Source: Planctomycetota bacterium
GTDB lineage: Bacteria > Planctomycetota > Phycisphaerae > WQYP01
Reading direction: 5' to 3'
Assembly: GCA_021852225.1 (NCBI GenBank)
Contig: JAJZOA010000024.1
Coordinates: 1 to 5,044, forward strand
Length of the DNA stretch: 5,044 bases
Below the pieces are notes generated by a model. It saw only the letters and a program-made list of their open reading frames with translations, had not been told where the DNA came from and ran no database searches. Shown piece after piece: positions 1 to 4,987 of this stretch. Each line of letters opens with the position of its first letter. The first letter of the stretch is position 1. The position numbers were made by a program, and so were the translations under genes.

Positions 1-122
1 ATGCCGGGGCATTCTGGTACGGTACGCGAAAAAGTCATCCAACTACCTTGGCATCATTCAATTGGCCTGCGGATTATTGTGGTATCGCCGCCAGCATCGA
101 TACACCGTTTTGAGATAGTTTC
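1..122 (+). mobile_element. 3' (right) end of an IS5-like insertion sequence, partial
   Basis: This is the terminal part of an insertion sequence whose body lies off the left edge of the window. The evidence is a transposase C-terminal tail in frame 2 ending at 118, and an exact inverted copy of bases 66-123 at the far end of the window. The most economical terminus is C122: the element ends ...TGAGATAGTTTC and is followed by TAA (123-125). The other copy also abuts TAA at its boundary. Some IS5-family groups (IS1031-like) duplicate a 3-bp TNA target, which fits but is not proof. The transposase stop lies four bases from the terminus, a compact arrangement common in this family. The exact IS name cannot be given from this fragment. 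Confidence 0.8.
2..118 (+). CDS. IS5-family transposase, C-terminal fragment (open at the 5' side)
   Basis: Frame 2 reads without a stop from the left edge to TAG at 116-118, giving 38 residues. The sequence runs C-R-G-I-L-V-R-Y-A-K-K, then S-N-Y-L-G-I-I-Q-L-A, then C-G-L-L-W-Y-R-R-Q. This is the typical C-terminal tail of IS5-family DDE transposases, where a 'RxRGIxTRYxK...xYLxxxxLAxxxxWxR' pattern follows the catalytic glutamate. The catalytic residues themselves lie outside the window, so activity cannot be judged. The gene ends inside the IS terminal repeat. It is too short to be a gene on its own and is recognised only by family resemblance and by its position at a repeated element end. 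Confidence 0.75.
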   Translation, partial: CRGILVRYAKKSSNYLGIIQLACGLLWYRRQHRYTVLR

Positions 123-123
123 T
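66..123. repeat. 58-bp inverted repeat, left copy (partner 4987-5044)
   Basis: A perfect 58-base match to the reverse complement of the right end of the window, with no mismatch. Identity stops at 123/124 on the inner side, which is an IS terminus, and is limited at 5044 by the window edge on the outer side, so the true repeat is probably longer. The shared sequence includes the last 17 codons of the transposase. Confidence 0.9.
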
Positions 124-354
124 AAGCGTGACAGCCGGCTTCATCGGCGATGCAAAGTGGTGATTGAGCATATATTGTGCTCACCTTACAAATCTCTTAG
201 ACAAAATATACATGCTGTATCTGGTCAAATGAGGAATTTCCTTGCGTCCTCTCCCCCTATTTTTAGCGCAGCATTCTTTGATGTTCAACCGGTCAACACC
301 TATAATAACCTGGTCATGCAATTTGGGGCAAAACCAGCATAAAGGAATTCTTTT
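123..354. other. Non-coding region between IS end and cupin gene
   Basis: About 230 bases without a convincing gene, visibly more A/T-rich than the genes around it. It begins with the TAA that borders the IS terminus. It contains a small odd palindrome AGGAA-T-TTCCT (232-242), the promoter described separately (278-306), an imperfect repeat around ACCGGT (283-297) inside the promoter spacer, and an AAAGGA ribosome binding site just before 355. No remnant of a gene disrupted by the left IS copy could be recognised on either strand. Confidence 0.6.
278..306 (+). promoter_or_regulatory. Sigma70-type promoter for the cupin/DUF488 pair
   Basis: A -35-like hexamer TTGATG (278-283, four of six consensus positions) is separated by exactly 17 bases from a perfect -10 hexamer TATAAT (301-306). 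Transcription would start near 313, leaving about 40 bases of leader before the cupin start at 355. The spacer carries an imperfect dyad, GTTCAACCGGTCAAC (283-297), which could be an operator. Its half-sites do not have the 5-4-5 geometry of Crp/Fnr sites. This is a sequence prediction only. Confidence 0.65.
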
Positions 355-753
355 ATGTCCACACCATCGGAATCAAGATTACGCGAACATCCGGACCAGC
401 GCTTCGCCGGCCTGATTCATCATGTTGATCTTAATGAAGCCGTCGAACGCCTGCGTCATGAGCCAGTCCGCCTGACGCATGGTCACAGGCAAATGGCACT
501 GTATCACCACGGAAGCCTGACGGTGGCACTGTTTCAATTCAACCCCGACGGTGGTTTGGAAAAACATGTCGCCGACGCCGCCGTCATCATCCACGTATTG
601 GAAGGAACAATTTCAGTAAAGACCGCAGAAAGCACCACCACGCTTACCAGCGGCCAGATGCTGATGCTGCCGCCCGGCGTGCCACACGATCTCACGGCCC
701 CCCACCCCGCCCTTGTGTTGCTGACTGTGTGTCTCGGGCATACGCCGACGTAA
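355..753 (+). CDS. Small cupin-domain protein
   Basis: A 132-residue single-domain cupin, presumably cytoplasmic since no signal peptide or membrane segment is seen. The beta-barrel core covers about residues 48-128. Motif 1 is visible as PDGGLEKHVADAAVIIHVLEGTI (positions 64-86, metal-ligand candidates H71 and H80). Motif 2 is GQMLMLPPGVPHDL (100-113, ligand candidate H111). The first 45 residues are a family-variable extension with helical character. The start at 355 is supported by AAAGGA about eight bases upstream and a good promoter further upstream. It is followed after 68 bases by the DUF488 gene on the same strand, so co-transcription is likely. Substrate and reaction are unknown; such small cupins can be enzymes, metal-binding sensors or stress proteins. 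Confidence 0.85.
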   Translation: MSTPSESRLREHPDQRFAGLIHHVDLNEAVERLRHEPVRLTHGHRQMALYHHGSLTVALFQFNPDGGLEKHVADAAVIIHVLEGTISVKTAESTTTLTSGQMLMLPPGVPHDLTAPHPALVLLTVCLGHTPT

Positions 754-821
754 CGGCCACGCGAACTTTCCGCCCAGGACATTGAGCGTTTGTCGGCGGA
801 ACCGACCAAAAGGATGCGCCC

Positions 822-1358
822 ATGGGCCAAAGAATTCTTTTCACTGTTGGACATTCAACCCGGCCGTGGGCCGATTTTGTCAAGTTGCTGCAAAACTGGA
901 AAATCCGGATCCTGGTCGATGTGCGAACCATTCCAAGATCACGCAACGTTCCCCGGTTTTCCAAAAACCGCATGAAGTCAGCCCTGGCCAGGGCTGACAT
1001 TCAATATATTCATCTATCCGCATTAGGCGGGTTGCGCCATTCGACCAAGCAGTCTATTAACACCGGCTGGCGCAATGCCAGTTTTCGCGGTTACGGCGAC
1101 TACATGCAAACGCCGGAATTTCAGGCGGGCCTTGCAGAACTAAACCGGTGGCGCAAAACCGAACGAACATGCGTGATGTGCGCCGAAGCGGTGTGGTGGC
1201 GCTGCCATCGGCGAATGATTGCAGATGCCGAAGTTGCCATGGGCATACCAGTCCGCCACATTATGAGTTCGGCCAATGCACCACCGCACGAAATAACCAA
1301 TTTTGCGAGGGTAAAACGACGGCGCGGCCGCCCACCCATTGTGACTTATCCGGAATAG
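822..1358 (+). CDS. DUF488 family protein
   Basis: A 178-residue DUF488 protein of normal family length. Conserved blocks occur in the usual order: TVGHSTR (8-14), VDVRTIPRSR (32-41), HLSALGG (64-70), FRGYGDYM (88-95) and MCAEAVWWRCHRRMIAD (119-135). The last holds the family's Cys, Trp, Arg, Cys and His signature residues C120 and C128-H129. After residue 164 comes a short basic tail rich in Arg and Lys (KRRRGR), which may contact nucleic acid. The biochemical function of DUF488 is not firmly established. The start ATG at 822 has AAAGGAT at 808-814 as ribosome binding site. It probably shares a transcript with the cupin upstream. DUF488 genes are often found beside stress or metal-related genes, but this does not give it a specific role here. 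Confidence 0.9.
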   Translation: MGQRILFTVGHSTRPWADFVKLLQNWKIRILVDVRTIPRSRNVPRFSKNRMKSALARADIQYIHLSALGGLRHSTKQSINTGWRNASFRGYGDYMQTPEFQAGLAELNRWRKTERTCVMCAEAVWWRCHRRMIADAEVAMGIPVRHIMSSANAPPHEITNFARVKRRRGRPPIVTYPE

Positions 1359-1470
1359 ATCGCCAGCGCGTTCAATCGCTGAAAAGCTATCGGCTTGAAG
1401 ACAAAAAGCACTATTGCCACACATGTACATGCGTCTGATTCCCGCAGGAATGCCGGATTGCTTTGACCCA
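1359..1470. other. Convergent intergenic region without clear terminator
   Basis: The DUF488 gene (plus strand) and the distal cupin (minus strand) end facing each other with 112 bases between. The region contains weak dyads only: AAGC-TATCG-GCTT near 1384-1397, the 10-bp palindrome CATGTACATG (1422-1431), and ATTCC-CGCA-GGAAT near 1439-1452. None has a strong stem followed by a T-run on either strand, so no terminator is called. Confidence 0.5.
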
Positions 1471-1821
1471 CTACTCGCGGACCATTGTTAGCAGCATCTT
1501 CATTCCTCGAACTGCCCGAACTGCGTGCGGGTGGCCCGCGGGAAGAAGGATAACTTCGCCCACACACACACGGTGGGGCTGCCCATCAATTCTGACTTCT
1601 GCTTCGCCTGCCACCACCTGAATCAAAGCGTCAAAGGGGGCCGTATGCTCGCTGAGTTCCTGCCCACCGTCGAACGCAAACAGCGTGACATTGCCAGTTT
1701 TTCGCTTCAGCAGCACGCGGCTAACAACAGACCCCGCCTGCACGCTGATCAGTTCCGCAAGGCCCGCAACTCCGTGCGGCCACCCGGCGTCCTGATTTTT
1801 ATCGGTTATCGGATTCTCCAT
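1471..1821 (-). CDS. Small cupin-domain protein with complete metal-site motifs
   Basis: A 116-residue single-domain cupin. Motif 1 is GGQELSEHTAPFDALIQVV (residues 52-70, with H59 and an acidic residue) and motif 2 is GEVILLPAGHPHAV (88-101, H97 and H99). This is a known type of small bacterial cupin with the 'SEHTxPxDAxxxVxxGxxxVxIxG' pattern. Function is unassigned; a metal-bound barrel is likely. The ATG at 1821 is preferred because GGAG lies seven bases upstream. An in-frame GTG at 1824 sits only four bases from it. The gene overlaps the end of the NnrS-like gene by 23 bases, which argues for translational coupling as the last gene of the minus-strand train. It is clearly different in sequence from the degenerate cupin at 3036-3431. 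Confidence 0.88.
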   Translation of the reverse strand: MENPITDKNQDAGWPHGVAGLAELISVQAGSVVSRVLLKRKTGNVTLFAFDGGQELSEHTAPFDALIQVVAGEAEVRIDGQPHRVCVGEVILLPAGHPHAVRAVRGMKMLLTMVRE

Positions 1822-3070
1822 CACCAGTCTCCATTCTTTGAAATAAAGTAATCGGGTATCCTTCGGTGGAATCCATTGGCTCTATATTTTCCGGCATTAT
1901 ACCGGCAGGCTCCGATTGAAACCGCACCGAACGCACGGTGTTGATAAAAAAAAGAATAATGGCCGCTGCATTTAGAAGGCCTGCCCACTTCCTGCCCGGC
2001 CACGATCCACAGATGTCGGCCATAATCCGCCAGAATACAGACACCTCCAGAAGAGCAAGATGCGTGTAGGAAAAACGGCTGAAGCGCATGCGCACGCCAA
2101 GAACGGCGGGAAAAATAATCGGCGCGTGGCCAAAAATCATCCCGAACACAAAGCCCAGAAATATCGCGTGCAGTATTGCATCATATTGATAGCCGGCAAA
2201 CACCTCAGCTCCGTCAATTCCCGATCCATGCAGCACCGGTCCAAGCCATGTAAACCAGACTGCCAGCAGACCGCCGACCGCCAACCAGAAATAGCCCGGC
2301 AACAGGCATGCCGCCACAAAGTGGGTTAATCCATGGGCATGAATGGTTCGCCGTGCAATATCGTGAATAACCAGCCAGACGGCCAGGCCCAGCATCCCCA
2401 ATCCCGCGATCGCCTCACCGGGGCCGGGCATGGCCAGGGTCAACAGCAGGCCAATAACAAGAACTGCTGATGCGGTAACAAATGTCCAGACTCGCGACGG
2501 CGTCGGTGGCATCAGACGGCTTAGTTCCAAACGTTCCCCCGCGATGGTTAAAATAAGGAAGGCCATCCACCAGAATACCAGATCGGGAATCGCCCAGCCG
2601 GAAAACCACAGCATGTTGCCCGTCAGCCATGCCGCCGCTCCCGCCGCCATGGTAAGGGTAAAGAAGTTGAATTGTCGCCGCATAATGACCAGAAAATCGA
2701 TCACCATAATGGCGCTGGCCAGAAGGATTAATCCCGCGCCCCAACGCGTCGGTCCGCCCAATATCAGTAAAATACCGCCCGCGCCACTCGCCAGCGGCGC
2801 CAGATAACACCATCGCCCGCGGATTGCCACCGCCCGCTCCAGAGTTAAAAGCGTTCCCAGAAACCCGCCGATCATAATCGCGCCATGATCGCTGATGACA
2901 CGTGGAAAACCAGCCGCCCACGGCCAGCCAAGACGCAACAAGCCGCCCCAAATTCCGGCTAGCATTAAAAGCAGGCCGATACCCAGCAACGGAAATCTGG
3001 CGACTTTCCCCCGACCGTATTTGATGGTTGAATTGTTACGCATGGGCCACACCGCCGATTGCGGCCTCAT
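1799..3070 (-). CDS. NnrS-like polytopic membrane protein
   Basis: A 423-residue inner-membrane protein with about ten to twelve hydrophobic segments, e.g. roughly residues 26-48, 62-80, 89-105, 111-130, 138-158, 163-177, 195-213, 220-236, 250-275, 298-325, 338-354 and 364-380. Family-like signatures are DHGAIMIGGFLGTLLTLERA (61-80), a His-rich stretch HAHGLTH (244-250), and HAIFLGFVFGMIFGHAPII (301-319). The last resembles the HAxxxGxxxxMxxGH core of NnrS. NnrS proteins are haem/copper-associated membrane proteins linked to nitric-oxide tolerance in denitrifiers. H62, H246, H250, H301 and H315 are candidate ligands. The C-terminal 40 residues are hydrophilic. The ATG at 3070 has a purine-rich AAGGAAGGG but with long spacing. 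An alternative ATG at 3043 overlaps the preceding cupin by only 8 bases and lacks a strong binding site. The family call is firm at superfamily level; this is not a close NnrS orthologue. Confidence 0.78.
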   Translation of the reverse strand: MRPQSAVWPMRNNSTIKYGRGKVARFPLLGIGLLLMLAGIWGGLLRLGWPWAAGFPRVISDHGAIMIGGFLGTLLTLERAVAIRGRWCYLAPLASGAGGILLILGGPTRWGAGLILLASAIMVIDFLVIMRRQFNFFTLTMAAGAAAWLTGNMLWFSGWAIPDLVFWWMAFLILTIAGERLELSRLMPPTPSRVWTFVTASAVLVIGLLLTLAMPGPGEAIAGLGMLGLAVWLVIHDIARRTIHAHGLTHFVAACLLPGYFWLAVGGLLAVWFTWLGPVLHGSGIDGAEVFAGYQYDAILHAIFLGFVFGMIFGHAPIIFPAVLGVRMRFSRFSYTHLALLEVSVFWRIMADICGSWPGRKWAGLLNAAAIILFFINTVRSVRFQSEPAGIMPENIEPMDSTEGYPITLFQRMETGDGESDNR

Positions 3071-3431
3071 CGCACCAGCGCCCTTCCTTTAGCAATTTCT
3101 CCACAAGATTATGGTCGTTTGGTCCGGGCGGCGGAGAAACTATAACCCATAATATCATTTTCGTTTCCGCAAGAATTCCGCGGTTCAGGCCCGCCTTAAC
3201 AAACAGCATGTCCCCTGGGGCGGCACGCTGCGCCGTTTCCTGGTCGCGTAAAATGCCGTGGCCTTCAAGAACCAATGCAAAAATATCGATCCCCGGCGCG
3301 TGTACCGGAATGAATTGCTGCGGCTTAAGACAAACCAGCATGGCCTTGCCATGGTCTGACCCCGCCAGACCAATGGCATTATATCGGTCATCCTTGAAAA
3401 CCGCCTTCGCATTCACATTATTGATAATCAT
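3036..3431 (-). CDS. Cupin-like protein with incomplete metal site
   Basis: A 131-residue cupin-fold protein. The barrel is recognised from CLKPQQFIPVHAPGIDIFAL (34-53), VLEGHG (54-59) and APGDMLFVKAGLNRGI (71-86). Motif 1 keeps only H44, and motif 2 lacks its usual histidine (AGLNRG in place of PxxxxH). The normal three-His metal site is therefore not intact; the domain may bind metal otherwise or act as a structural or sensory cupin. The C-terminal segment (102-131) holds a helix LVEKLLKEG. The start at 3431 is chosen because AAGG lies eight bases upstream. A longer in-frame opening to 3476 would begin inside the terminator-like hairpin. It precedes the NnrS-like gene with an overlap of 8 or 35 bases depending on the latter's start, so the two are probably translationally coupled. 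Confidence 0.85.
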   Translation of the reverse strand: MIINNVNAKAVFKDDRYNAIGLAGSDHGKAMLVCLKPQQFIPVHAPGIDIFALVLEGHGILRDQETAQRAAPGDMLFVKAGLNRGILAETKMILWVIVSPPPGPNDHNLVEKLLKEGRWCDEAAIGGVAHA

Positions 3432-3460
3432 GATAATAACCTTTTTCCATTCCTGAACCG

Positions 3461-3503
3461 CAAAACGAAAAGACACGCCGCCGACACATCGGTCGGGCGG
3501 CGT
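3461..3503 (-). terminator. Intrinsic terminator or attenuator after the DUF2249 gene
   Basis: On the minus strand, just past the DUF2249 stop, a G/C-rich stem is formed by 3503-3496 (ACGCCGCC) pairing with 3482-3475 (GGCGGCGT). It is extended by GAC/GTC across one bulged base and closed by a six-base loop. It is followed by the T-rich run GTCTTTTCGTTTT (down to 3462). This has the form of a Rho-independent terminator with an interrupted T-tract. The next gene starts only 30 bases downstream in the same direction with no obvious new promoter. Partial read-through, setting a lower dose of cupin and NnrS-like protein, is therefore as likely as full termination. Confidence 0.65.
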
Positions 3504-3515
3504 ATCCTGTGCGCC

Positions 3516-3749
3516 TTATTTCGTTCGTCCGATGCGCACTTTCCACAATTCTGGCCCCTGTTCCACATATTGCCACGAAAACAGGTCTGGATGTTCGTGC
3601 ATAAACTGGTAATGCAGTGGCTGCGGATCGTGGTCATTGACCAGCATCAGCGTTCCCCCGGCCGGAAGTGCCTGAAAGGTCTGAAAAATCAACGTATGAC
3701 GATTCCTGGGCGGAATCTCCCGGACATCAATAATTGCTCCATCTGCCAT
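3516..3749 (-). CDS. DUF2249 domain protein
   Basis: A 77-residue protein that consists entirely of a DUF2249 domain. Recognisable blocks are IDVREIPPRNRH (7-18), LPAGGTLMLVNDHDPQPLHY (28-47) and FSWQYVEQGPELWKVRIG (57-74). H40, H46 and acidic residues D39 and D41 are the conserved polar positions. The fold is TusA-like but lacks the TusA CPxP cysteine motif. Function is not established. The domain occurs alone or fused to hemerythrin and other domains, often near NnrS, nitrite/NO reductase and MIP18-type genes. The start has AGGAG seven bases upstream. It lies 73 bases after the A-type/MIP18 fusion gene on the same strand. Confidence 0.92.
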   Translation of the reverse strand: MADGAIIDVREIPPRNRHTLIFQTFQALPAGGTLMLVNDHDPQPLHYQFMHEHPDLFSWQYVEQGPELWKVRIGRTK

Positions 3750-3822
3750 TGAAAAACTCCTGAAAAGTACTCCCGGATTTCCAAACGAACACCGCTTGGG
3801 CTTCGGGGATGAACAAGAATAT

Positions 3823-4446
3823 TTAACGCCAGCCCATTTGCCAGCGGCCTTCCTCGGAAATCATGCCGCGCGTCCACGGCGGATCCCAGACCAGATCAAT
3901 CTGTACTTGCCGAACGCCCTGACCGGCCCCCGTAACGCATGATGTCACATCCGCACAAATCGTTTCCGTCATCGGGCAGGCTGGCGTGGTCATGGTCATA
4001 ACGACCGTCACCCGGTCGCCTTCCAGCCTGGTCTCATAAATCAGCCCCAGATCAACTATATTCAACCCAACCTCCGGGTCCATAACCCGGCGGATGGCCT
4101 CTGCGAGCCACGGCGCGGCGAATGGGGTACGCAGCGGCCATTTCGCTGGCGGCCGGCTAATGGCAAAACCGCAATCGCCATCTTTGTTCTGAAAATCAAT
4201 CGTTATTCCCCGAATATGGCGATAATCCGCCTGACTGCAGCGTATCGGAACGCCAACCGATTCCAGGCTTTCATCTCCATTGGCCGACGCATTGCGAAAT
4301 TCCTGAAGTTCCAGGCCGTACCGCCGCGCCCCAACACCACCGGCCACATGGAATACGCGCAGACCCGTAACCGCCGGGTCCAGTCCCTGCTCCCGCATAA
4401 TCCGACTCAATTCCGCCACCGCATTTGGAGTTAATGTGATTGACAT
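3823..4446 (-). CDS. Fusion of a degenerate A-type (IscA/HesB-like) domain and a MIP18/PaaD-like (DUF59) domain
   Basis: A 207-residue two-domain protein. Residues 1-100 align by pattern with A-type Fe-S carriers: MSITLTPNAVAEL, GLRVFHVAGGVGARRYGLEL (28-47), then RGITIDF and GDCGFAISRPP (79-100). However, the first canonical cysteine (GGCSG) is replaced by GGVGA, and the domain ends before the usual C-terminal CGCG. Only C70 and C92 remain. Residues about 113-207 form a MIP18/DUF59 domain: IRRVMDPEVGLNIVDLGLIY (118-137), TPACPM with C157 (154-159) and VWDPPWTRGMIS (186-197). MIP18-type proteins (SufT, PaaD) help mature Fe-S enzymes. The ATG at 4446 lies inside the end of the upstream gene (16-base overlap), pointing to translational coupling. 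Likely role: maturation or repair of a metal centre. Its client is unknown. Confidence 0.87.
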   Translation of the reverse strand: MSITLTPNAVAELSRIMREQGLDPAVTGLRVFHVAGGVGARRYGLELQEFRNASANGDESLESVGVPIRCSQADYRHIRGITIDFQNKDGDCGFAISRPPAKWPLRTPFAAPWLAEAIRRVMDPEVGLNIVDLGLIYETRLEGDRVTVVMTMTTPACPMTETICADVTSCVTGAGQGVRQVQIDLVWDPPWTRGMISEEGRWQMGWR

Positions 4447-4721
4447 GGTCGCACCGCGCGTTTGTTTTTTCCTGACAATACCTCTTTGCCGTATTGCATA
4501 TAGTGTTGTTTTGGAAACCGCACAGCTATTGCGGCCAACAGTTCCCGAGGGTCCATTCCATAATTCCGGGCCGCTTCTGCCATCGTTTCAAATTTCGCCA
4601 TCGGACAGCCGGGGCAGGCCATGCGCCTTGCGATAAATTCAGTGACAGCCTGCGGAAATGTCGCCAGCACCTGGGATATGAATTGATCTCCGGCTTCGGC
4701 TGGTGGAATGTTGCAGGGCAT
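4431..4721 (-). CDS. DUF1858-like small disulfide protein with CPGC motif
   Basis: A 96-residue protein with a DUF1858-type domain (also called hybrid-cluster-protein-associated redox disulfide domain) spanning about residues 12-67. It has a helix FPQAVTEFIARRM, then CPGC (36-39), then MAKFETMAEAARNYGMDPRE (41-60) and LLAAI. The CPGC pair could act as a redox-active disulfide or as a metal or cluster ligand pair. The C-terminal 30 residues are basic and variable, with an extra cysteine C93. The ATG at 4721 is chosen over longer in-frame openings because AGGAAAGGCGG sits directly upstream. The longer frame would also cross the predicted promoter. It is the first gene of the minus-strand train and overlaps the next gene by 16 bases. 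Confidence 0.85.
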   Translation of the reverse strand: MPCNIPPAEAGDQFISQVLATFPQAVTEFIARRMACPGCPMAKFETMAEAARNYGMDPRELLAAIAVRFPKQHYMQYGKEVLSGKNKRAVRPCQSH

Positions 4722-4755
4722 TTTATCCGCCTTTCCTATGCATATCACATGAATA

Positions 4756-4802
4756 AGAATACGAGCCAGACCAGGAACGCACTTTGCTCCAGAGCAAAGT
4801 GC
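4756..4802 (-). promoter_or_regulatory. Class II Crp/Fnr-type promoter of the minus-strand operon
   Basis: On the minus strand a -10-like hexamer TATTCT occupies 4761-4756. If its first base is -12, the start of transcription is near 4749 and position -41.5 falls at 4790.5. That is exactly the centre of the 24-bp palindrome at 4779-4802. This is the textbook geometry for class II activation by Fnr/Dnr/NnrR-type proteins, which replace the -35 contact. The resulting leader would be about 28 bases with the AGGAAAGGCGG ribosome binding site. No good -35 hexamer is seen, consistent with activator dependence. Confidence 0.65.
4779..4802. promoter_or_regulatory. Crp/Fnr-family operator palindrome
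   Basis: Two perfect 11-base arms, GCACTTTGCTC (4779-4789) and GAGCAAAGTGC (4792-4802), are separated by the two bases CA. The core TTGCT-CCAG-AGCAA (4784-4797) has the TTGNN-N4-NNCAA form of Crp/Fnr-family sites. Compared with the Fnr consensus TTGAT-N4-ATCAA, the fourth position of each half differs (C/G instead of A/T). That is typical of paralogous regulators with their own specificity. It sits between the minus-strand operon and the divergent Crp/Fnr-type gene, so it may also mediate autoregulation. Confidence 0.75.
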
Positions 4803-4865
4803 CGATGTTTTTTCTGGTGCAGGCAGAAGATCGCATGCTGAACCTTGTGCGCGTATCATGCGGGA

Positions 4866-4987
4866 ATGCCTGAACAGACCAAAATTGATCGGATCGCCAA
4901 AATTCTGTCGCTGGTGCCGCTTTTTAGTTCCTTAAATCCGTCTGACTTAAGGGATTGTGCGCTTCTGGCACAGGAACGATTGATTAA
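4866..4987 (+). pseudogene. Crp/Fnr-family transcriptional regulator, 5' fragment interrupted by an IS
   Basis: The first 40 or so residues match the start of a cyclic-nucleotide-binding-like sensor domain: KIDRIAKILSLVPLFSSLNP (6-25), then SDLRDCALLAQERLIKK (26-42). In Crp/Fnr proteins this is normally followed by a glycine-rich 'GExIFxxGD' strand. Instead the frame enters the IS copy at 4988 and runs through unrelated residues to a TAA at 5034-5036. The remaining sensor barrel, dimer helix and helix-turn-helix are therefore absent in this window. The ATG at 4866 is the family-like start. Its ribosome binding site is poor (CGGGA abuts the ATG); an upstream TTG at 4845 is possible but unsupported. 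C31 is the only cysteine seen, so an N-terminal Fnr-type Fe-S cluster motif is not evident. Confidence 0.75.

Noticed and set aside
278..297. Possible Fnr-like site TTGAT near the left promoter
   Set aside because: There is no matching ATCAA half-site at four bases' distance; TTGATG fits better as a -35 hexamer.
1..342. Open frame of 113 codons on the plus strand starting at base 1
   Set aside because: It runs across the IS terminus into non-coding DNA, has no recognisable domain, and overlaps the real transposase tail in frame 2.
534..1000. Minus-strand open frames opposite the first cupin and DUF488 genes
   Set aside because: The plus-strand genes have clear family motifs and binding sites; the opposite frames have neither.
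1384..1452. Short dyads as a bidirectional terminator between the convergent genes
   Set aside because: Stems are only four to five base pairs and no T-run follows on either strand.
2415..2951. 178-codon open frame on the minus strand, and a 125-codon plus-strand frame at 2430-2807
   Set aside because: Both lie within the NnrS-like gene in other frames, without ribosome binding sites or domain resemblance; they are by-products of its composition.
4854..4866. TATCAT as a -10 element giving a leaderless Crp/Fnr-type mRNA starting at the ATG
   Set aside because: The spacing fits and the ribosome binding site is poor, but no -35 hexamer is visible and the operator would be at about -75.5, not a standard activation position.
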